Shown here one piece after another: positions 63,302 to 63,745 of a stretch of 63,745 nt of DNA. The first letter of the stretch is position 1, and each line of letters begins with the position of its first letter. The stretch spans positions 1 to 63,745 of the forward strand of contig FLMG01001693.1 of the NCBI GenBank assembly GCA_900088475.1, written 5' to 3'. This stretch comes from Hyphochytrium catenoides. Lineage: Eukaryota > Sar > Hyphochytriomycetes > Hyphochytriales > Hyphochytriaceae. A program made the translations under genes and the position numbers. The notes beneath the pieces are model-generated. The model made no database searches and was not told the DNA's origin. It saw nothing but the letters and a program-made list of their open reading frames with translations.

Positions 63302-63745
63302 GGTTGAGTTGTCTCTCGTGACTCTCTCTCTCCCTTCTTTCTTATTTTCTCGCTTTCTCTTTATCTCTCTCTCCTCGGCCTTCTTCTCCAACTCTTGGCT
63401 CTCTCTAGTGTGTCAGTTAGGCCGTGAAAGATCCTCCTTCTATGTTCGACCGCGACCAGGGAGGAGCTAATGCCTGCCGCTCTCCAAGACGTCTCTCTCT
63501 CTTTTTGTCTCTCTTCGGACTCCTTATCTTTGACGCTTGTCGTTGCTTTGTGTCTCCCCTTGTCTTTTTTTAGGTTTGCACGCTGGCTTCGACCTCGTGC
63601 TCCGTCTGTCGTTGGTCTGGGCAAATGACAATCGGTCCAAGGCATTCCATAGCATCGCTATCTCTTCGCGCCACTGTTGGGACCGAGAAAGAGAGTGAGA
63701 GAGAAGGGGGGAGAGAGAGAGAGAAGGGGAGAGAGAGAGAGAGAG
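63302..63745. other. Upstream region of the SAP/PHD gene, GA repeats at window end
   Basis: It starts CT-rich, then is mixed, and ends in GA repeats from about 63685. No exon could be supported; a minus-strand frame at 63645-63361 is Arg/Lys-rich without features. Confidence 0.4.

Noticed and set aside
63361-63645. 94-codon minus frame at the window edge
   Set aside because: It is Arg/Lys-rich with no recognisable motif and no linked splice sites, and lies just upstream of the SAP/PHD start.

Overview
This is nuclear DNA from a flagellated microbial eukaryote. Almost every gene is split by short GT-AG introns of roughly 50-350 nt. Many introns, and the flanks of some genes, carry long CT microsatellites on the coding strand, which read as GA on the + strand for minus-strand genes. 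An axonemal dynein heavy chain and a MORN2-like protein imply a motile cilium. The RUS/DUF647 protein, the two-module FUSC/ALMT-type transporter, the HAT-repeat protein and the LRR protein with one exon per repeat would fit a stramenopile-type alga or protist, but this is an inference with low confidence. Nothing looks prokaryotic, and I see no rRNA, tRNA or CRISPR.

Layout: (1) 229-1264 (+) MORN-repeat protein; 1601-5087 (-) RUS family protein, converging on it. (2) 6179-9772 (+) unrecognised basic coiled-coil protein; 9866-10240 (-) SmF. (3) 10879-11664, a degenerate gag-like mobile element fragment present as two inverted copies. (4) 12148-33721 (-) one 37-exon inner-arm dynein heavy chain; the exons I chained add up to an open frame of 4,179 residues. 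(5) 35150-37283 (+) GCN5 acetyltransferase; 37967-39400 (+) unrecognised 332-aa protein; 40358-41408 (+) small secreted or ER LRR protein. (6) 41540-42940 (-) exosome subunit RRP40; 44444-50767 (+) 1,087-aa FUSC/ALMT-like membrane transporter. (7) 52135-52538 (+) cytochrome c; 52764-54090 (-) TFIIH subunit Tfb4/p34; 55202-59970 (+) 1,040-aa HAT-repeat protein; 60559-63301 (-) 607-aa SAP-repeat/PHD-like protein.

The genes are mostly unrelated housekeeping functions: splicing (SmF), RNA decay (RRP40), transcription and chromatin (Tfb4, GCN5, SAP/PHD), respiration (cytochrome c) and motility (dynein, MORN). There is no operon-like logic. I did not find a convincing new multi-gene system. The best novelty candidates are the two unrecognised proteins, the fused two-module transporter, the exon-per-repeat LRR protein with a QDEL end, the frame break in Tfb4, the GC-AG intron in the dynein gene, and the inverted gag-like element.

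Exon boundaries were worked out by hand from splice signals, phase and family conservation. Where phases of consecutive exons agree I give a protein length; where they do not I say so.
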